NCBI GenBank assembly: GCA_004352715.1
Contig: SCFE01000081.1
Location: 801,448 to 865,447 of the forward strand
Reading direction: 5' to 3'
Length of the DNA: 64,000 nt
Origin: Hofstenia miamia
Taxonomy: Eukaryota; Xenacoelomorpha; Acoela
This document shows, in pieces, positions 11,346-24,280 of this stretch (its first letter is position 1; the number at the start of each line of letters is the position of its first letter). Position numbers and translations under genes: made by a program. The notes beneath the pieces were generated by a model. The model did not search any database. It worked only from the letters and a program-made list of their open reading frames with translations, and was not told the origin of the DNA.

Positions 11346-12711
11346 ACATTCTCTGTTAGATTTGTAAGTTGTTAGATATGGTGAAAACTACACAGGAAAA
11401 CAAGATCAAGAGAATGAAGTAGCATTGAAATTGGCGGTTTTTGTAACTATTAGAAAATGACATTCACCTTGTGCTTTTAAAACATTTTTAACTTTTTGAG
11501 ATCGTCTAATAATGTTTATGCTTATTGATTTTGGCACCACATCGAAAGAAACTATATGCTATTACACTGATGCAGAAATGAAATAGAAGCAGTGAGAATA
11601 AAACATCCATAAAATTTTTTGTGTAGTTATTTCAGTATCGTACAATTAAAAGAACAAAGAAATTTAAACAGAGAACTAGTGTCAAACTAAAAGAATTCGG
11701 AAGCTTTAAGTGTAAAAATATTTTTCTTTCCATAATATTAAATCAATTCAGCAGCTCATTTCATTTATCAATTAATTATTTTAAGGAAAAAACTCATTCA
11801 GAAGTTTTTCACAATGCCAGACTTAAGACAAGGTATTGTCTAATAGGAAACAGCTGATATTTGCATTTGGATAACATTGAAAAGAATATTAATCCTAAAT
11901 TTTAGGGCGACATCCTCAACGCATCTTTGTAATTTTGTAAAAAAATTTAGCGAAATAATTTTTTTCAAATAGTAAATTTATAAACATATTGAATGAGTTT
12001 GAATATTTTCAAAAAATGCACGAATATAAATGGTTACCCTGCCAATTAGTGGATGGATTTTGTTTTCCCGCATTGCACTATCGAAGCGTCGTTGAAGAAT
12101 TTCGAAGAAATATCTATTAAATTTAATGCAAAGATAACATCCATGTAATTTCTTCAACAAGAAAGTTACAGTGTTCAGACAATGCAACATTGTTTTCATT
12201 GTTTATTTACTCTTTAAGAAAACTTTTTTCTCTCAGTTTTCAAGATGTGTTTTAATTAGTTTAAATGCTTTTTTTCTAAAGCGAAAAGGCAATTGAGTGC
12301 TGTACGCTAAGTTCATTTATGAATGTGGATAGGCATCGATAAGTTGATTCACTAAGTGGAATTTACTATACACTGTTTTACATAAACCTTAACACATAGA
12401 AATTACTAGTAAATTTTTAGAGTTGCTTATTTCACACGAGAGCATAGATTTCAGACGGAACATTCAAATTTTATTGGCTAGCTTTATACTTTATCTCCCT
12501 CCTTAATTTTAAAATTACATAATGGAAATAATGCTAGATTGCCTAGATTAAGATAGAAATATCGAATACTAATTGCAAAGAAAATGACTTGAATTGAATT
12601 CATTAGGGTCAACATATGGAAAAATTTTATTATAATAACATTCGAATGCGTCACACCATTTTCTTCAAAGGAAGTTCCGATCAAGCATATTGTTACTCGT
12701 GGTTTTTTAGA
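11346..12711. other. Non-coding AT-rich DNA
   Basis: Small minus-strand open frames (11978-12199, 12484-12684) have no recognisable motif and base composition like the surroundings, so I do not call them genes. Confidence 0.45.
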
Positions 12712-12736
12712 ATATATATATATATATATATATATA
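12712..12736. repeat. (TA)n microsatellite at duplication boundary
   Basis: A pure dinucleotide run of about 25 bp. It is the left edge of the segment duplicated at 25281-30530; sequence left of it differs from that left of the second copy. Confidence 0.9.
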
Positions 12737-15104
12737 CATGAACATTTAGAATTATTTCTACAAATGAATATCTTTGAAACGAATAATATTCTCTAAGTCT
12801 GACTTGAAAATGTGTTCGGCCTACTTGTAAAGAGGTTTTAAAATCTATGGGATTAGTATTTTTGGTCTTAGTCCTACTTTTTCCCATTGAATTTGGACCA
12901 AGTTCCGTCTAATATCAATCCTATGAAATTGTGTGGTCCCAAATCATAATTTTTATTTTGGGCAAAATTGGCAAAAAATGAGCGGAATATTTTAAATTCG
13001 TTGCCCCCCCCAGTTTCTTTATTTAAAATATCAGTCCTAATTAGTTTCAGTCCCACTGAAATATTTAGTCTCCTTTTATTATTTAGTCTCCTTTCATATC
13101 ATGGACTGAATGGCCCTGCTGAATCTTAACCAAGCGTTCTGGTAATCACAAAGTCTAGAAGCCATGGGAACCATAACAAATTTCAGCGTTGTCTCTTAAA
13201 TTATTTTAATAATGAGACATCTCTCTCTTTCCAGTGGTGGTTTTAGGTTTTGAACATCGTTACATGTTTGTGAGTTAGAATATGCTATCATTTTTTCAAG
13301 AAATCATCAAAGATTTAAAAAGAAGTTAATAACCTGTCTAAGGTTAAGTCTATTTTTAGGTTATCGAAAGCACTAAAATTTACCCAAAGTCTAATTATTA
13401 AAACCATCAACAGAATTACTTTTCAGCTTCAAAAATCATCCTTAGGTTTGAAGCATCTTGTCTTATGGGTCTTGATTAAATATTCATAATTAATATAAAT
13501 TTAAATTTCATATAATATTTTCAACTATAAATTCACCAAAGGTGCTTAAATTTTAAAATTGATAAAAAGTCAGCGGATAATATTAATAAAAAAATATTGT
13601 TGAGGTATTAAGTTGAAAATGTTTTTATAAGAATTTGTTAATTCACATACCACTTTGGGGAAAGTCTTTTTCCGTCCAGTTTATACAGAGCTGACGACGA
13701 TAATGCTTCATTGTGTTACATTACTTTAAGGTTACTGCAAATGCGACATTCACAAGCATACATTGCACTTCTGAATTGACGAGTCGGTATTGAACGAACG
13801 ACAAAGCGTCGCAATAAGGATGAATTAAAATACATTTAAAAATATTTATACAATTACTCTGTGTGCTACCAATTAAAATTTGCTATTATATACTCTAGCG
13901 GAGTAAAATGTCACTTTGTTAGGGGTAAATATGTCTCAAAGCATTTTATATTTTGCATAAAGAAAAATATTAAATCATTTGTCTACAATAAGTAAGCTTC
14001 ACTAGCCTTGCAAATAAAACCGTTATCTTCTAAATTTCTGAATATCTACTAAAGCAGAGCTAACAACGCTAAAGATTATTTTGCTTTTAATGCATTGTAA
14101 ATACCTTCGAATCCAAAATTCTTTATTTTCTATATATAAATATTCAATTTTTCATATTAATTTATCATTTAAATGAAAGTATAACTTTAGAAAAGTAATT
14201 TAACTAAAATTCTTAAAAATATTATTAAGAAATTTTGGTTTTTCGAAAGAAATGTACATAGAGCTCACCAGCTTAGCGAATTATTAAATTCTTCAAATTT
14301 GAAAATATTCAAATTGCCTGTGTATGAAGATCTACAACCTAAATTTTAAGATTCTCTTAGGCTAAAGTTACCAGGAAATTAGCAATGTATGCAATTGTGA
14401 TTCATTGTTCAAATACAATTATAATAAATAAACGTGTAGAATAACCTCTAAAATGAAAGTTTTGGCACATAAAATTTACTTGCATGTAATTGTACAGAAT
14501 AATTTACAGAAACACAGAATATATCATGAGTAGATTCGAATTTAATCGGTTTGCTTGAGTGATGGGAATGATTACTATCAAATGCTTACAGAAACATTTA
14601 ATCTTATGCAATGTAGATTCATAAGATTTTTATATAGTTTGCTGTTTTCTGAATGCTAAGATTGCCTTCATAAATTAGCACTTAAAGCGTTCGAGCAAAT
14701 TTTGTAAATTTCAGACATTATGACGTTGTTCAATTACCTCGTAAATGAAGCTAAATGTTAAAAATTTTTAGAATCGTCTTCTGATTGCTAATTTTGTCAC
14801 TAGATAATTAATGACAAAGCTTGTAGGAAAGAAATTCTCCAAAAACTATTTAAAAACTAAATTACTTTTAGTTTAAAAAAAAGATAGTAGCATAGTAATT
14901 TTTGCACAGGCCATAAGTTAAGAAAACCATTCTCAAGCATTTTTTAATTATAAATAAATATTACTATTACTTTTGCAACATGATTTTAACACAAAATGCT
15001 AAAAAGACAAACTAACTGAAATTGCAATACAGAAAATATATAGTTTTCCAGCCTTTCTCTATCAAAATTTATATACAGCATTACTGAAACAAATTGAAAT
15101 TTTC

Positions 15105-15381
15105 TGAAGATTCTAATGCCAATAAGCATAATTCTAAGCTGTCAAACGGGGGAAGCAGGCTTTTCGGATTCTAGTGACAAAGGAGGCATACCTCAATATT
15201 GCGGGGCTTTCGTATTTTGAATGTCTATTAATAGTGTTTTAGACTCTTTGAATGCCTTAAAGATAAGGCTTATCTATTATTATGATATGCAATAGCAAAT
15301 TGTAAGTGAAGATGGACGCATTGATGACTGTTTTTGATATTTTGTAGAATTGATTATGAAGAGACACATTGTACTTCAAAA
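15105..15381. repeat. Dispersed repeat, copy 1
   Basis: About 270 bp alignable with 31047-31313, sharing aagctgtcaaacggggga, gattctagtgac, gcggggctttcg and agagacacattgtact, with scattered differences and small indels. It also occurs at 27665-27941 as part of the 5.2-kb duplication. At 31 kb it lies next to a LINE C-terminal tail, so it may be LINE-derived, but I see no clear protein motif in it. Confidence 0.75.
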
Positions 15382-15880
15382 AATTGTTACCTACCTGAGG
15401 AAAAACAAATTAAGGAAACCAAGATAAAAACAGCAAAAACTGCGATGAATAGCTGAATATTTGGTACAAAGACTTATTTGTATTATTTTAAAAAAGGGAT
15501 ACTAGAACTTTATCTTTTCATTAGAAGCATGGATATAGAATTTAACATGTTAGTAAAACAGCATGAATTCGGTCTTCAATTGGGTAGAAAATTTGAGGTA
15601 AGTGAGGTTCAAAAAGCAGAATTTTCATTTGAAAGGGTTTGAAATTCTGAACCCGGTTTCAGCTGTGGGCATAAATACATAATGCAGTTTATCTTCTTCG
15701 ATACTTTTCCCAATTCAATACAATTGAAATAACATATAATGATGCACTACCTTACTAAATTGGTTTTCAATTTCTGGAAAATCCAATGATAATCTTAGTG
15801 CAGAATTTCTGAATCTTACACCACAGGTATTACAGCTATCTGAGCACCTAACTTTAAGCTGTCAATATCCTAATGTTTAG

Positions 15881-16223
15881 AAAATTGATAAAATCATTTC
15901 AATTCCCAAAGCTGGTTCAACCAAATGCATACGTTTTTGAAAAGATACTGTTTAAGAAACTATAGCTGATTATTTTCGAAAAAAATCACAATTTCTTTAG
16001 AAATAGATCTATTGCAATGTAATTCTTGGTATTTATCTATTACATTTACAAATATTTTGGTAAGAATGAAGACATATTAATTTTATACTTTGATTTTACA
16101 AAGACATTTGACAAAATGTGTCATTGCTTATTAATTTGTGGAGGTGATCTATTTTGTACATATTGTTTCTTCATATTCATTTTGCATCAAAAAAACCTAT
16201 TTGATAAGTTAAATTCAGTTTAA
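15881..16223 (+). pseudogene. LINE reverse-transcriptase remnant
   Basis: Two segments of a non-LTR retrotransposon reverse transcriptase are recognisable. KIDKIISIPKAGS (15881 onward) matches the block preceding the NYRPISLL motif. ILILYFDFTKTFDKMCHCLL (within 16026-16223) matches palm motif A, whose usual form is YLDFSKAFDKVPH, including the catalytic Asp. Stops and frame changes separate them, and the YADD motif and the rest of the protein are missing. A remnant, not a working gene. An equivalent copy is at 28441-28783. Confidence 0.75.
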
Positions 16224-17951
16224 AAACCTCTACTATCGGAAGTATTTTTTGTCAATTTTTACGAATTTGAAAAAATTACACACATCATTTGGTGTGATGA
16301 TGCGGCCCATGCTTTGCCTATATTTTACAAGAATAAGTCAATAAATAAATAAATATAATGCATAATAACCAGGAAGGCATTTTGCGTCCCTAGATGGCGT
16401 ACAAAATTGTTTTAAAAATACTACATTATGTAAATATACTAAAGATCAAATAACATTGATTACTGCAGACTGAAAATTGTATTTGTTTGTACTCCAAACT
16501 GTGATTTGACACATAATTTGCAAAGAAGATTATTTGAAAGTCTAGAATTTTATGAAAACTTCAACATAGGACTTTGAATTTTTGAAACACACAAAAACAG
16601 TAAAATAAATAGAATGTTTAATTCCGTTTTCATAGTGGTCCTTAAAAACAAATGAACTATTTAAAAAATTGAATAGTTGCGAAATCTTGCCACACTAAAT
16701 ATATTCACTATGTATAATTGAGTACAATAGAGTACATCTCTGCCATGCTGCAAATTTGGTTTTTATTCAAGCTATCATTTTTGATGAATTTTAATACTTC
16801 AGTAAAGAAATGCGTTTGCAATGAATTTTTACCTAGTGAATTCAGGAATAGCTTTAAACTTCTAATATAATTTATAACGTGTTGTTAGATTTTAAAAAAA
16901 ATTTAGTCTGAGAAGAAAATTATTCACTGTCTTCCGAAATTCAGGAATATTTTATAATAATAAATGTATCAAACTTCTCTTAAATTTAAGAAGGAACTTA
17001 CCATTAATTAAAATAATTTATTGCTTGTTAGTCAGAAACTAGGTGGAATCATCGCTGATATCTGCATTGACTGATCATCGGTAATGAAAAATGTTATATT
17101 ATATATTATTATGAGAATCTGTTTGATATAGATGCTTTCTAATCAAATATTCAAATTGCATTAAATGTCATCACCAATGGCAAAGATAAAACCAGGAATC
17201 ATTTTTCAAATAACAAGGTGACTGGAATGACCACGCCCAAATTTAAATAATTTCTTACGCAATGACTTGACGATAACAAATAAGAGGTGTGACAGATAAA
17301 TTTTACTTCCACGAAGCACTAAGTGTTAATAATTCGCGTTGGCCTCTATAATAATTTAATAAAAAACAAAATTAAATTTTTTAATATATAAAGGTATATT
17401 TTATTTTTAAATAAAAATACTATTTCGCATCAAATTATAGTCCAATCATTTCCCAATCCTCAATTTTCCCATCGTTTATGAATTCAACTGCTCTCTTTGT
17501 TTAATAAATTGTCCTTAATTACGTGGTAATATTTTCAGCAAATAGCAAATGCATTTTTATTAAAATTAAAGGATTTCTCATTCATCATTTTGTTAAACAG
17601 TCAAAATTTTTAACTCATTTTTACAACTTCACAAATTTTGCAAATCAATGGTTTTCTGTAAAAGTGAGTAAGAAAATTAAAATCAATTTTAGATTGTCAT
17701 GAAATTTATATTCGATAATTTAAAGTAGCAAGATAAACACCTGGAAATTAACATTAAAAATTTGCTCTTCTTTTGATTCGTTTTAAAATATGCTCAATAC
17801 ATTATAATTTACCTCAAATTCACAGTTTTCTGAGAAATATATATCATTCCTCTATTTGTTATTTATTATGTTTCATTTTTAGACATTCTGTTCAATTAAA
17901 TATTATATTTATATTTAGATAACCAAATTAATATTTAGTTATATGGACATG

Positions 17952-17952
<1 letters not shown>

Positions 17953-17998
<46 letters not shown>

Positions 17999-17999
17999 G

Positions 18000-18028
<29 letters not shown>
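17953..18028. repeat. (TA)n microsatellite array, interrupted
   Basis: About 75 bp of TA repeats with two interruptions near 17988 and 17999. It abuts the end of the 5.2-kb segment on one side and a LINE 3' end on the other. Open frames reading YIYIYI across it are artefacts of the repeat. Confidence 0.92.
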
Positions 18029-18030
<2 letters not shown>

Positions 18031-18226
18031 CTATTCCGCCATAACAAATGGTCTCATAGCAGTAATATGACATAAATATTAAGCAAATGCAATTGAAAGG
18101 TGTTGATTCGAATTCGGTTATTGATTCACAGGAACGAAGGGAGAAGTGAAGGCTATTCCAGATGTTGGACCCACCTATTGCAATTTTACGATGATAGTTT
18201 AATGTGAGGGTTAAAGGTACATGTAC
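18029..18226 (-). pseudogene. LINE 3' terminal fragment ending in (TA)n
   Basis: Read on the minus strand it encodes RKIAIGGSNIWNSLHFSLRS followed by CESITEFESTPFNCI. This is the C-terminal pattern of CR1/L2-type ORF2 proteins (WNSLP, S...FK). The coding tail runs through gctatgagaccatttgttat and ggcggaatagaa straight into the (TA)n tract at 17953-18028, which I read as the element's 3' microsatellite tail. The last 32 bp recur exactly at 40681-40712, also beside a (TA)n tract. The fragment is 5'-truncated at another (TA)n run (18227-18252). Confidence 0.7.
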
Positions 18227-18262
18227 ATATATATATATATATATATATATAAATATATATAT
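18227..18262. repeat. (TA)n microsatellite
   Basis: About 36 bp of TA repeats with a minor interruption, at the 5' side of the LINE 3' fragment. Confidence 0.9.
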
Positions 18263-18399
18263 AATTGGATTATAAAGCTCTAACATCAGCACTTGACACA
18301 TTGTACACAGTTTTAGAAAATAATGATTATCAGCATAAATTAATTTAAAAAATTACTACACAAAAAATTTTACAACAAGGTAATGAAACAAAGTTAATA

Positions 18400-18690
18400 G
18401 TTCAATCATTGCAAGATCAAGAGAAGCAAAATATATATTGGAAACTTCCATATATAGAGAGCAACATCAAGAAATTTTCAAATAACTAAGTAAATAAACA
18501 TCTTTTTAAAAACAAAGACCACATTCCGGAAAATTTAGTTTCTTCAATAGTTTATAAATACCAATGTAACAATTGTACATTGGAGAAACAAGCCGCCATT
18601 TCAGGAAACGCATAAAAGTGCACATTAACAGACATTTAAATTGTGAAATATTTCAACACCATTCTTTTAAAACGCTGTTATTTAGTTTAA
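18400..18690 (+). pseudogene. Penelope-like element fragment (GIY-YIG endonuclease region)
   Basis: Translated segments read LPYIESNIKKF, then KNKDHIPENLVSSIVYKYQC with NNCT, then in a shifted frame IGETSRHFRKRIKVHINRHL. This order (LPY block, KD..P..L.S..VYK..C..C, then YIGETSRH..RI..H) is the linker and start of the GIY-YIG endonuclease domain of Penelope-like retroelements. One stop lies before KNKD and a frameshift between NNCT and IGET removes the Tyr of YIG. No reverse transcriptase core is visible upstream. Strand and identity are clear; subfamily is not. Confidence 0.82.
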
Positions 18691-19638
18691 AGCTGTATAA
18701 TCTTTTTGATTACTTGTAAAAAAGAGTAGTAAAAATCAACAAGTTCTATGTAAGACAAATTTAAGTGGAATGTATTTATACTACATTCATTATTCTGGTT
18801 TTAAAATTCTCTCAAATAAGTCGCAACATTGTAGGAGTTTTGACTCAATATATATAGTTTAGAAATTGATAACAATCTCGTATTCCACTGTTAACTATAA
18901 ATAACAAATTTCAATTTTTTGATTCAACAACATTTATAAGATATTAATATAAAATGTTAAAGCTTTTTATTTCTCAAAAACAAAGTGGATAATTTTAATT
19001 AAAACTACCTCAATAGAGAAAACACCTTTTAATAATATAAAAGAATTTGTATAGTTTCGTTTTCGCGACTAAGGTGAGAAAGGCTATTCCACAAACCATT
19101 AAATCTCTTACAAACCTGTATTCCATTTTCTAAGCATCATCATCAATGGTAATGACTTTCTAAAATGTGACTCCTTGACTTAAGCAAATTAATTATTAAC
19201 GGTAATCAGAAATATTCCATTTGTTCTAAATTATTTGTCTTGCCTAGACAGTCCAGGCAAGCTTTATAAATTACTTAATGGAAAATAAATGCACATTTTT
19301 AAGCAGTTTGTGATGAGTGTTTTAATATTTTTTTACATCCTACAATTATAATGTATTGGATTGTAACAATTACGTAGAAATACAAAGAAACCCTTAAACA
19401 TATCAAACAGTTAATGTATTCAAAAGATTTAAAGTTCGTGTTAAGTGAGGGGTGGTTGTTGTACCACTTTAGTTGGGTGGTGCGGTAATGGTATCAATTT
19501 GTGAACTTCATTTAAATTCAAATGTGTGAATTAAAAAATACATGTTTTCATTTCAATTATTTAAGCCGCCCATGACTTTGATTGATTCGAATATTACCAA
19601 GATTTTTGCTATACTTTGCTCAATTTGTTCAATGTATA
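18691..19638. other. Non-coding AT-rich DNA up to gap
   Basis: Possible degraded downstream part of the Penelope fragment in the first 100 bp; otherwise no feature recognised. Confidence 0.4.
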
Positions 19639-20638
19639 NNNNNNNNNNNNNNNNNNNNNNNNNNNNNNNNNNNNNNNNNNNNNNNNNNNNNNNNNNNNNN
19701 NNNNNNNNNNNNNNNNNNNNNNNNNNNNNNNNNNNNNNNNNNNNNNNNNNNNNNNNNNNNNNNNNNNNNNNNNNNNNNNNNNNNNNNNNNNNNNNNNNNN
19801 NNNNNNNNNNNNNNNNNNNNNNNNNNNNNNNNNNNNNNNNNNNNNNNNNNNNNNNNNNNNNNNNNNNNNNNNNNNNNNNNNNNNNNNNNNNNNNNNNNNN
19901 NNNNNNNNNNNNNNNNNNNNNNNNNNNNNNNNNNNNNNNNNNNNNNNNNNNNNNNNNNNNNNNNNNNNNNNNNNNNNNNNNNNNNNNNNNNNNNNNNNNN
20001 NNNNNNNNNNNNNNNNNNNNNNNNNNNNNNNNNNNNNNNNNNNNNNNNNNNNNNNNNNNNNNNNNNNNNNNNNNNNNNNNNNNNNNNNNNNNNNNNNNNN
20101 NNNNNNNNNNNNNNNNNNNNNNNNNNNNNNNNNNNNNNNNNNNNNNNNNNNNNNNNNNNNNNNNNNNNNNNNNNNNNNNNNNNNNNNNNNNNNNNNNNNN
20201 NNNNNNNNNNNNNNNNNNNNNNNNNNNNNNNNNNNNNNNNNNNNNNNNNNNNNNNNNNNNNNNNNNNNNNNNNNNNNNNNNNNNNNNNNNNNNNNNNNNN
20301 NNNNNNNNNNNNNNNNNNNNNNNNNNNNNNNNNNNNNNNNNNNNNNNNNNNNNNNNNNNNNNNNNNNNNNNNNNNNNNNNNNNNNNNNNNNNNNNNNNNN
20401 NNNNNNNNNNNNNNNNNNNNNNNNNNNNNNNNNNNNNNNNNNNNNNNNNNNNNNNNNNNNNNNNNNNNNNNNNNNNNNNNNNNNNNNNNNNNNNNNNNNN
20501 NNNNNNNNNNNNNNNNNNNNNNNNNNNNNNNNNNNNNNNNNNNNNNNNNNNNNNNNNNNNNNNNNNNNNNNNNNNNNNNNNNNNNNNNNNNNNNNNNNNN
20601 NNNNNNNNNNNNNNNNNNNNNNNNNNNNNNNNNNNNNN
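19639..20638. other. Assembly gap, exactly 1,000 N
   Basis: A round-number run of N, likely a placeholder of unknown true size. Open frames spanning it are meaningless. Confidence 0.97.
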
Positions 20639-21631
20639 TAACAGCTACTTTGAAAATTTACAAATAATTGCCAACACTGAGAAAAAAGCATACATACTGT
20701 AATATATTGCTTTTAATATCCATAACAATTTTTTAAAAATGTAAGAATAAGGCTCTAAATTGTGCTTATTTCCATCTGTAAATACGCTACATAAATGTGA
20801 TTATTAAGTAATATAGAAATTTCATTCATTGTTCTTCAGTAATTCTCACGAAACGTTACTGTTGTTGTGGAGTATCAATATCTTACAGACGATAATGTAC
20901 TACACATTTTGCAAGATGAAATTTCATTGCTTTGATATATTCAGCCAACAATATATCAAGAGTTTAAGTATAACATGAGTAGTATTGCGTCATGACGCAA
21001 CTTTTTTGCCGTCAAATTTAAAAAAAATTGCTTAAATTTTGATTTAAATTAATAAATCAACAATTATTTTGATACGGAAATCTATATTATGATGACACTA
21101 AATATAAAAAGAGCACTGCCCAGCTTCAACACTTTTCCTGGCAATACAAATATTGATATTAATAATAATCACTTAGCATTTTACTTAAAATCATTCAAAT
21201 ATTCGTTCGTTGCGGCTAACAAACATATAAATAAGATCATATGCTTTCGTCATTGCTTAGCCTAGATTACAATTTTTATTTGAGTTGTTAATCCAAAAAT
21301 TTATTTAGTAAAGATATAGTAATTAGCATGAACTTATATTTGGTAATTAGTACAAATGTGAGAAATTAAGCTATATAAAAAATTCACAAATATTAGAAAA
21401 TGTTGCATTTAGAGCAATTTTATGTAAAGTAGTTTATTTTTAATATACATGGGATAAAAATCTAATACGTTCATGAAATATCCAATCCAAGTAGTATTTG
21501 CATAATTTAAATTAAAATCATTATGAGAAAAGCAATCTAAAGTGAAATTATAATGATAGCACCCTTAGGAATATCAATGTCGTATTTTAAGCATCATCTT
21601 TGAAACAAAAGTTCCTTCTTATTTCTCAAAG
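20639..21631. other. Non-coding AT-rich DNA between gaps
   Basis: No coding feature. Contains a perfect 16-bp palindrome, ttgcgtcatgacgcaa, at 20985-21000. Confidence 0.5.
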
Positions 21632-22426
21632 NNNNNNNNNNNNNNNNNNNNNNNNNNNNNNNNNNNNNNNNNNNNNNNNNNNNNNNNNNNNNNNNNNNNN
21701 NNNNNNNNNNNNNNNNNNNNNNNNNNNNNNNNNNNNNNNNNNNNNNNNNNNNNNNNNNNNNNNNNNNNNNNNNNNNNNNNNNNNNNNNNNNNNNNNNNNN
21801 NNNNNNNNNNNNNNNNNNNNNNNNNNNNNNNNNNNNNNNNNNNNNNNNNNNNNNNNNNNNNNNNNNNNNNNNNNNNNNNNNNNNNNNNNNNNNNNNNNNN
21901 NNNNNNNNNNNNNNNNNNNNNNNNNNNNNNNNNNNNNNNNNNNNNNNNNNNNNNNNNNNNNNNNNNNNNNNNNNNNNNNNNNNNNNNNNNNNNNNNNNNN
22001 NNNNNNNNNNNNNNNNNNNNNNNNNNNNNNNNNNNNNNNNNNNNNNNNNNNNNNNNNNNNNNNNNNNNNNNNNNNNNNNNNNNNNNNNNNNNNNNNNNNN
22101 NNNNNNNNNNNNNNNNNNNNNNNNNNNNNNNNNNNNNNNNNNNNNNNNNNNNNNNNNNNNNNNNNNNNNNNNNNNNNNNNNNNNNNNNNNNNNNNNNNNN
22201 NNNNNNNNNNNNNNNNNNNNNNNNNNNNNNNNNNNNNNNNNNNNNNNNNNNNNNNNNNNNNNNNNNNNNNNNNNNNNNNNNNNNNNNNNNNNNNNNNNNN
22301 NNNNNNNNNNNNNNNNNNNNNNNNNNNNNNNNNNNNNNNNNNNNNNNNNNNNNNNNNNNNNNNNNNNNNNNNNNNNNNNNNNNNNNNNNNNNNNNNNNNN
22401 NNNNNNNNNNNNNNNNNNNNNNNNNN
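21632..22426. other. Assembly gap, 795 N
   Basis: An unrounded N run, so the size was probably estimated from read pairs or a map. Confidence 0.97.
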
Positions 22427-24262
22427 TAAGTTAGTAGTTAGCTATTATCTAAACCGATATTTTCAAAACGGCAAAAAGACTCTGGTCTATTGCAATTTTA
22501 TTTGATAAATCCCAAAGAACAATTAATAGAAACATAAATCCAAATAAATGAACGACAGCAATGTAAGTTTTTAGGTCAAGCTATGCTTCTCGCCTAATAG
22601 TTAGTTTCTTATTTAACATACGAATGCAAGTATTCCTATAGATACTCAGAATTCAATGCAATGCATAATTCCAAACTAAATACATTAAGAGATATTACTC
22701 CATCTAGCGAGCAAAATATAATTTCTGTAAATGTTTACCTTAATAATAATAATGCCAAATCTTAACTCTCTGCACAAATCCTTGAAATGACTACTGCTAA
22801 GCCACCAGTTGTAAGAGTACAGGCAATTCCCATAACAGATACGTATGTCCTTGTTGTTTAATAACTTATTTAATTTAATTTATTCTCTTGATGAATTTAG
22901 TTCTAATTATATTTGGGAAACTTTCCTTCAGTTCAATATTTCGCTTATTGGTACCTAATCGAAAAGAAGTACAATGAACTTTGCTATATCATATGCAGTA
23001 AAGGTTGCTACTGGTAACATTTGCTTCTTGCAATTTCTTATTGTAAATAGCACATGTTGTCTTTTGCCAGATATAATCTGAGAATTCATAATACATTCGT
23101 TTTCTTGATTTAGGAGGGAATTCTCTCATTTCTTAAGTTGCTAATTTTTGGTAAAAATGATGAAAAACTTTTAGAAATTATACTTGATAAGTTTTATTAG
23201 ATTCCGGAATTCTTGTTACTATAATTCAAGAGTGCTTTAATAAAAAAATTGTTTTGTAAATTACGAGCTTAATCCACAAAATCTTTATGTGCTTGGCAGT
23301 CAAACATCCTCTACTGTATAAACCAATATACAAAAAATTTGAATTAAAAATCGAATTTGATAAGAACTTATGCAGTTGAGAGCAAAAATATGCACGTAGC
23401 AAACAAGCAGTGAAATTCCTAAGTGTAAATCTAGGTATTTCCAACGATGGAAAATCAGTAATTTAATGTTATTCCTATTGAATTACGATCTATTTAAAGA
23501 AATATTAGACATCATTTACAATACATTGCTTTCAAATAACCAAGGAAGCCCGAAGGTATTTTGCTGTCCTTCATTGTAAATCTTGCATGTAAATTTTCAT
23601 TAATATTATAATTTAATTTATTCCCAATCCTGATCATTATTGCAAAATATCAACAAAAATCGTAGTTTTATTATCCAAAATGCTTTGTCAGAAAACATAA
23701 TTAATTAGATAAAATAAAATTATTCTTCAATGTCGACGTATTCATGAATATAATCTTATGTTGGGTTCTTAATTAAGTCACACAAGATTTTGAATATCTT
23801 TGCACTTAGAGCAATGTCGAAATCAGTTTGAGAATTGGTTCATATTTATTGATAGTTAACGCTCTCCTTGTTGTAATTTCATAAATCAATTATTTTCAAA
23901 TTGTCAAATTGCTGTGGCTGTGGGAACATGATCGAAATTTGATAGTAATGACAGAACTTTGCTATGAATTCTTCCGGTCTCCTTTCCATCATAGAGATGA
24001 CATAAGTTTAAGAAGCATGTATTAAAAGGTCAAATGATATTTTCATTTCTATTTCTCCGATTGAAGCATCAACGTAGGCACAATCGATTAGCATAAATAT
24101 TGTAATCATTGGTATTTATTATTATGCCTTCAGTGCTATTCAATGCAGATATAGTGAGTACATCCAGATCTTTCATTTTATCATGGATATATTACATGAA
24201 ATTGACATCGAAGGTTAATTTCAAAGGAACAATAACAAAATGTGTGCAGAAAACAACAATTT
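22427..24262. other. Non-coding AT-rich DNA between gaps
   Basis: One 72-codon minus-strand open frame (23226-23444) has no recognisable motif. No repeat structure seen. Confidence 0.45.
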
Positions 24263-24280
24263 ATATATATATATATATAT
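24263..24280. repeat. (TA)n tract running into gap
   Basis: A TA run that directly abuts the N block; the tract continues on the far side at 25281. Confidence 0.9.

Larger units (their letters stand above)
12737..17954 (+). repeat. 5.2-kb duplicated segment, copy 1
   Basis: Unique sequence that recurs at 25297-30514 with a constant offset of 12,560 bp and, in the lines compared by eye, no indels. The only differences noticed are three substitutions just before the right (TA)n tract (17888, 17892 and 17905). Both edges are (TA)n tracts. Contents: a LINE reverse-transcriptase remnant (15881-16223), a dispersed-repeat copy (15105-15381), and otherwise non-coding sequence. Small open frames at 12693-13056 appear identically in copy 2 and show no domain. 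It may be a recent segmental duplication or a false duplication from assembly. Confidence 0.9.

Noticed and set aside
12693-13056. Two minus-strand frames of 60-64 codons, duplicated at 25.4 kb
   Set aside because: Duplicated only because the 5.2-kb segment is; no recognisable motif, and one runs into TA repeats.
13232-13260. cagtggtggttttaggtt as a hAT-like terminus
   Set aside because: No inverse partner or target-site duplication was found nearby.
17939-18301. A 120-codon minus-strand frame starting and ending in YIYIYI
   Set aside because: The repeats are translated (TA)n. Only the central WNSL segment is meaningful and is annotated as a LINE 3' fragment.
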